From assembly GCF_024505085.1 (NCBI RefSeq), contig NZ_JANIBC010000009.1:1-64000 (forward strand): a stretch of DNA of 64,000 nt. The letters run 5' to 3'. Each line of letters begins with the position of its first letter. Position 1 is the first letter of the stretch. Made by a program: the position numbers and the translations under genes. Shown here piece by piece: positions 60,950 through 64,000 of this stretch. The notes under the pieces are model-generated. The model did no database searches and was not told the DNA's origin. It saw only the letters and a program-made list of their open reading frames with translations. Source of the stretch: Parvularcula maris (GTDB lineage: Bacteria; Pseudomonadota; Alphaproteobacteria; Caulobacterales; Parvularculaceae).

Positions 60950-61066
60950 CGTCATCCCGGCCGAAGCGAAGAGTAGAGCCGGGACCCATGGACCTTCTGG
61001 TTCAAACAGGTGCAGGCGTTTGGTCCATGGGTCCCGGATAAGCCTGACGGCTTTCCGGGATGACGG
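60950..61066. repeat. Dispersed inverted-repeat element, copy 2
   Basis: This 117-bp unit starts CGTCATCCCGG and ends CCGGGATGACGG, like copy 1 at 55194. The two share a common block of TCCATGGGTCCCGGATAAGC and the closing GGCTTTCCGGGATGACGG-type arm but differ in the middle. It lies between two plus-strand genes, so it is not restricted to convergent spaces. Confidence 0.75.
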
Positions 61067-61200
61067 TGTTCGAGCATCAGGGAGTCGCCCCCTCACCCCC
61101 ACGTGAGCGTCTGGACAGCTTTTCCCTCTGGTCAAGGTCCCGTCCTTCCCATATTCGGTCCGGCTGCCCTTCCGCCAAACGGGCAGCTTGGAAGGTCACC

Positions 61201-63063
<1,863 letters not shown>

Positions 63064-63098
63064 GGGCAGCACGAACGAGAGGGTCGGCGGAGGACAGG

Positions 63099-63887
63099 AT
63101 GAGGCGCACCTTGGGCATCGTCCTTATCCTTGCCTTCGGCATTCTTCTCTCCGCAAGTTCCTGTGAGAGCATTCAGCGCGCAGCCCTTCCCTTCGGGCGA
63201 GCCGCGAGCCCGGAGGTCGTCTTCACCCTGCCCACCGATGGGGAGGAGATCGTCTACCTCACCATCGACGATGGCCCCTCGGAGCTGACCGGCGAGATGC
63301 TGGCCCTCCTCGCCGAGCACCAGGCGACAGCAACCTTCTTTCTTCACACGGATCATATCACCGATCCTGCGGTGCTGAGCCGGATGGCCTCGGAAGGACA
63401 TAATCTCGGTAACCACATGCCCTCCGACCGGGACTGGTCCGTTGTCGACGAGGCTGCCTTCCGCGAGGCTTTCGTCCGTAGTCACTGTCTTCTGGCGAAG
63501 GAGGGTGACGCTTACGCGGGCTGGTTCCGGCCGCCGCTTGGCCGGTACAAGGAGGAGGTGATGGGTCCGGTGCTCGGCGATGCCGGGCTCTCCGAGCAGC
63601 GCGCCCATTTCATGCTGGCCTCCTACCTGCCCTGGGACGCGGGCGGCGCCACGGAGACCCCGACGCCGCTCTTCAACCGCCATGTCGCCGCCCGCTACGG
63701 AGACGGGCTCGGCAGGACCGTCCAGGCGGGAGACATCGTCGTCTTCCACGACGGACCGCGCCTCACCCGGACCAGGAACAGCCTGATCAGCCTCGAGCGT
63801 TTTCTCGATCATCTCGACCGTCGCGGCCTCGTGGCCCAGGCATTGCCCCCGGCGGACTTCGACAGAGGTTTCTGCCACGAGCCTTGA
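63099..63887 (+). CDS. Polysaccharide deacetylase (NodB homology) family protein
   Basis: This 262-residue protein has an N-terminal signal (about 1-20, with Cys at 22 possibly lipidated) and a NodB domain: TIDDGP supplies D57 and D58, and the metal histidines are H101 and H106 in GHNLGNH. FFLHTDHITD and FRPPLGRYKEEV are further NodB motifs. Members remove N- or O-acetyl groups from glycans such as peptidoglycan or chitin. AGGACAGG precedes the ATG at 63099. It follows the ABC exporter by 35 bases and is probably co-transcribed. Confidence 0.9.
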   Translation: MRRTLGIVLILAFGILLSASSCESIQRAALPFGRAASPEVVFTLPTDGEEIVYLTIDDGPSELTGEMLALLAEHQATATFFLHTDHITDPAVLSRMASEGHNLGNHMPSDRDWSVVDEAAFREAFVRSHCLLAKEGDAYAGWFRPPLGRYKEEVMGPVLGDAGLSEQRAHFMLASYLPWDAGGATETPTPLFNRHVAARYGDGLGRTVQAGDIVVFHDGPRLTRTRNSLISLERFLDHLDRRGLVAQALPPADFDRGFCHEP

Positions 63888-63966
63888 GGCAAAAATCTGC
63901 CGAAAAGCGCTTGCATCGGCAAAAGCCCCTCGGTATTCAGCCGCTTCCGATCCCAAACGGGACAAC

Positions 63967-64000
63967 GGGGCTATAGCTCAATTGGTAGAGCGCTTGCATG
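63967..64000 (+). tRNA. tRNA-Ala, 5' part only (window edge)
   Basis: The first 34 bases show the 5' acceptor strand GGGGCTA, the D-arm GCTCAATTGGTAGAGC and the anticodon stem start TTGCATG. The wording fits tRNA-Ala, probably anticodon GGC, but the anticodon itself lies past the edge. Confidence 0.85.

Overview
This 64-kb window is GC-rich chromosomal DNA from an alphaproteobacterium. The evidence is the rplM-rpsI pair, the heme A synthase gene beside a DUF2842 gene, LOV and HWE-type sensor kinases with stand-alone receivers, ATGA-coupled operons, and alphaproteobacterial-style palindromic intergenic repeats. I cannot name the species. The lifestyle hints (two sulfatases, a TonB receptor, an M60 peptidase, DUF1501/DUF1800 proteins, VPLPA/PEP-CTERM-type proteins) point to an aquatic or marine polymer and aromatic user, but that is inference.

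Layout. 0-4.8 kb: unrecognised secreted proteins, then a decayed IS3-family relic. 4.8-17.6 kb: the most striking unit, a nine-gene minus-strand operon running TonB receptor > TetR regulator > sulfatase > haloalkane-dehalogenase-like hydrolase > extradiol dioxygenase-like VOC protein > FAH-fold hydrolase > glutathione transferase > second sulfatase > GPH transporter. A second FAH gene is divergent, and the shared promoter region carries two near-identical 22-bp repeats. Together these read as a dedicated uptake and catabolic route for a sulfated, possibly halogenated or ether-containing aromatic compound. 17.6-20.9 kb: a DUF1501/DUF1800 secreted pair. 20.9-22.9 kb: a gene-poor, decayed stretch with a broken metallopeptidase. 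23-30 kb: a sensory island with a CheB-CheR-PAS-HWE kinase fusion, two single-domain receivers, a LOV photoreceptor kinase and a stand-alone CheB. 30.2-35.1 kb: a large M60 peptidase lipoprotein, a broken VPLPA-type protein and an intact one.

35.5-44.3 kb: an accessory region. A tyrosine recombinase lies beside tRNA-Leu(GAG), followed by small genes and an F-type conjugation remnant (traA-traL-traE-traK-traB). traK has a single in-frame amber codon, and traB is followed by a 5'-truncated autotransporter. 44.4-64 kb: a mostly housekeeping backbone with lipB, a receiver, rplM-rpsI and its terminator, ctaA, a LysM protein, a LOG-family protein, a serine hydrolase, a RusA-like nuclease, fumC, a complete type I secretion operon (ABC, HlyD, TolC), heme oxygenase, an ABC exporter, a polysaccharide deacetylase and the first bases of tRNA-Ala. 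Several intergenic spaces hold long palindromes, including two copies of a roughly 110-bp inverted-repeat element.
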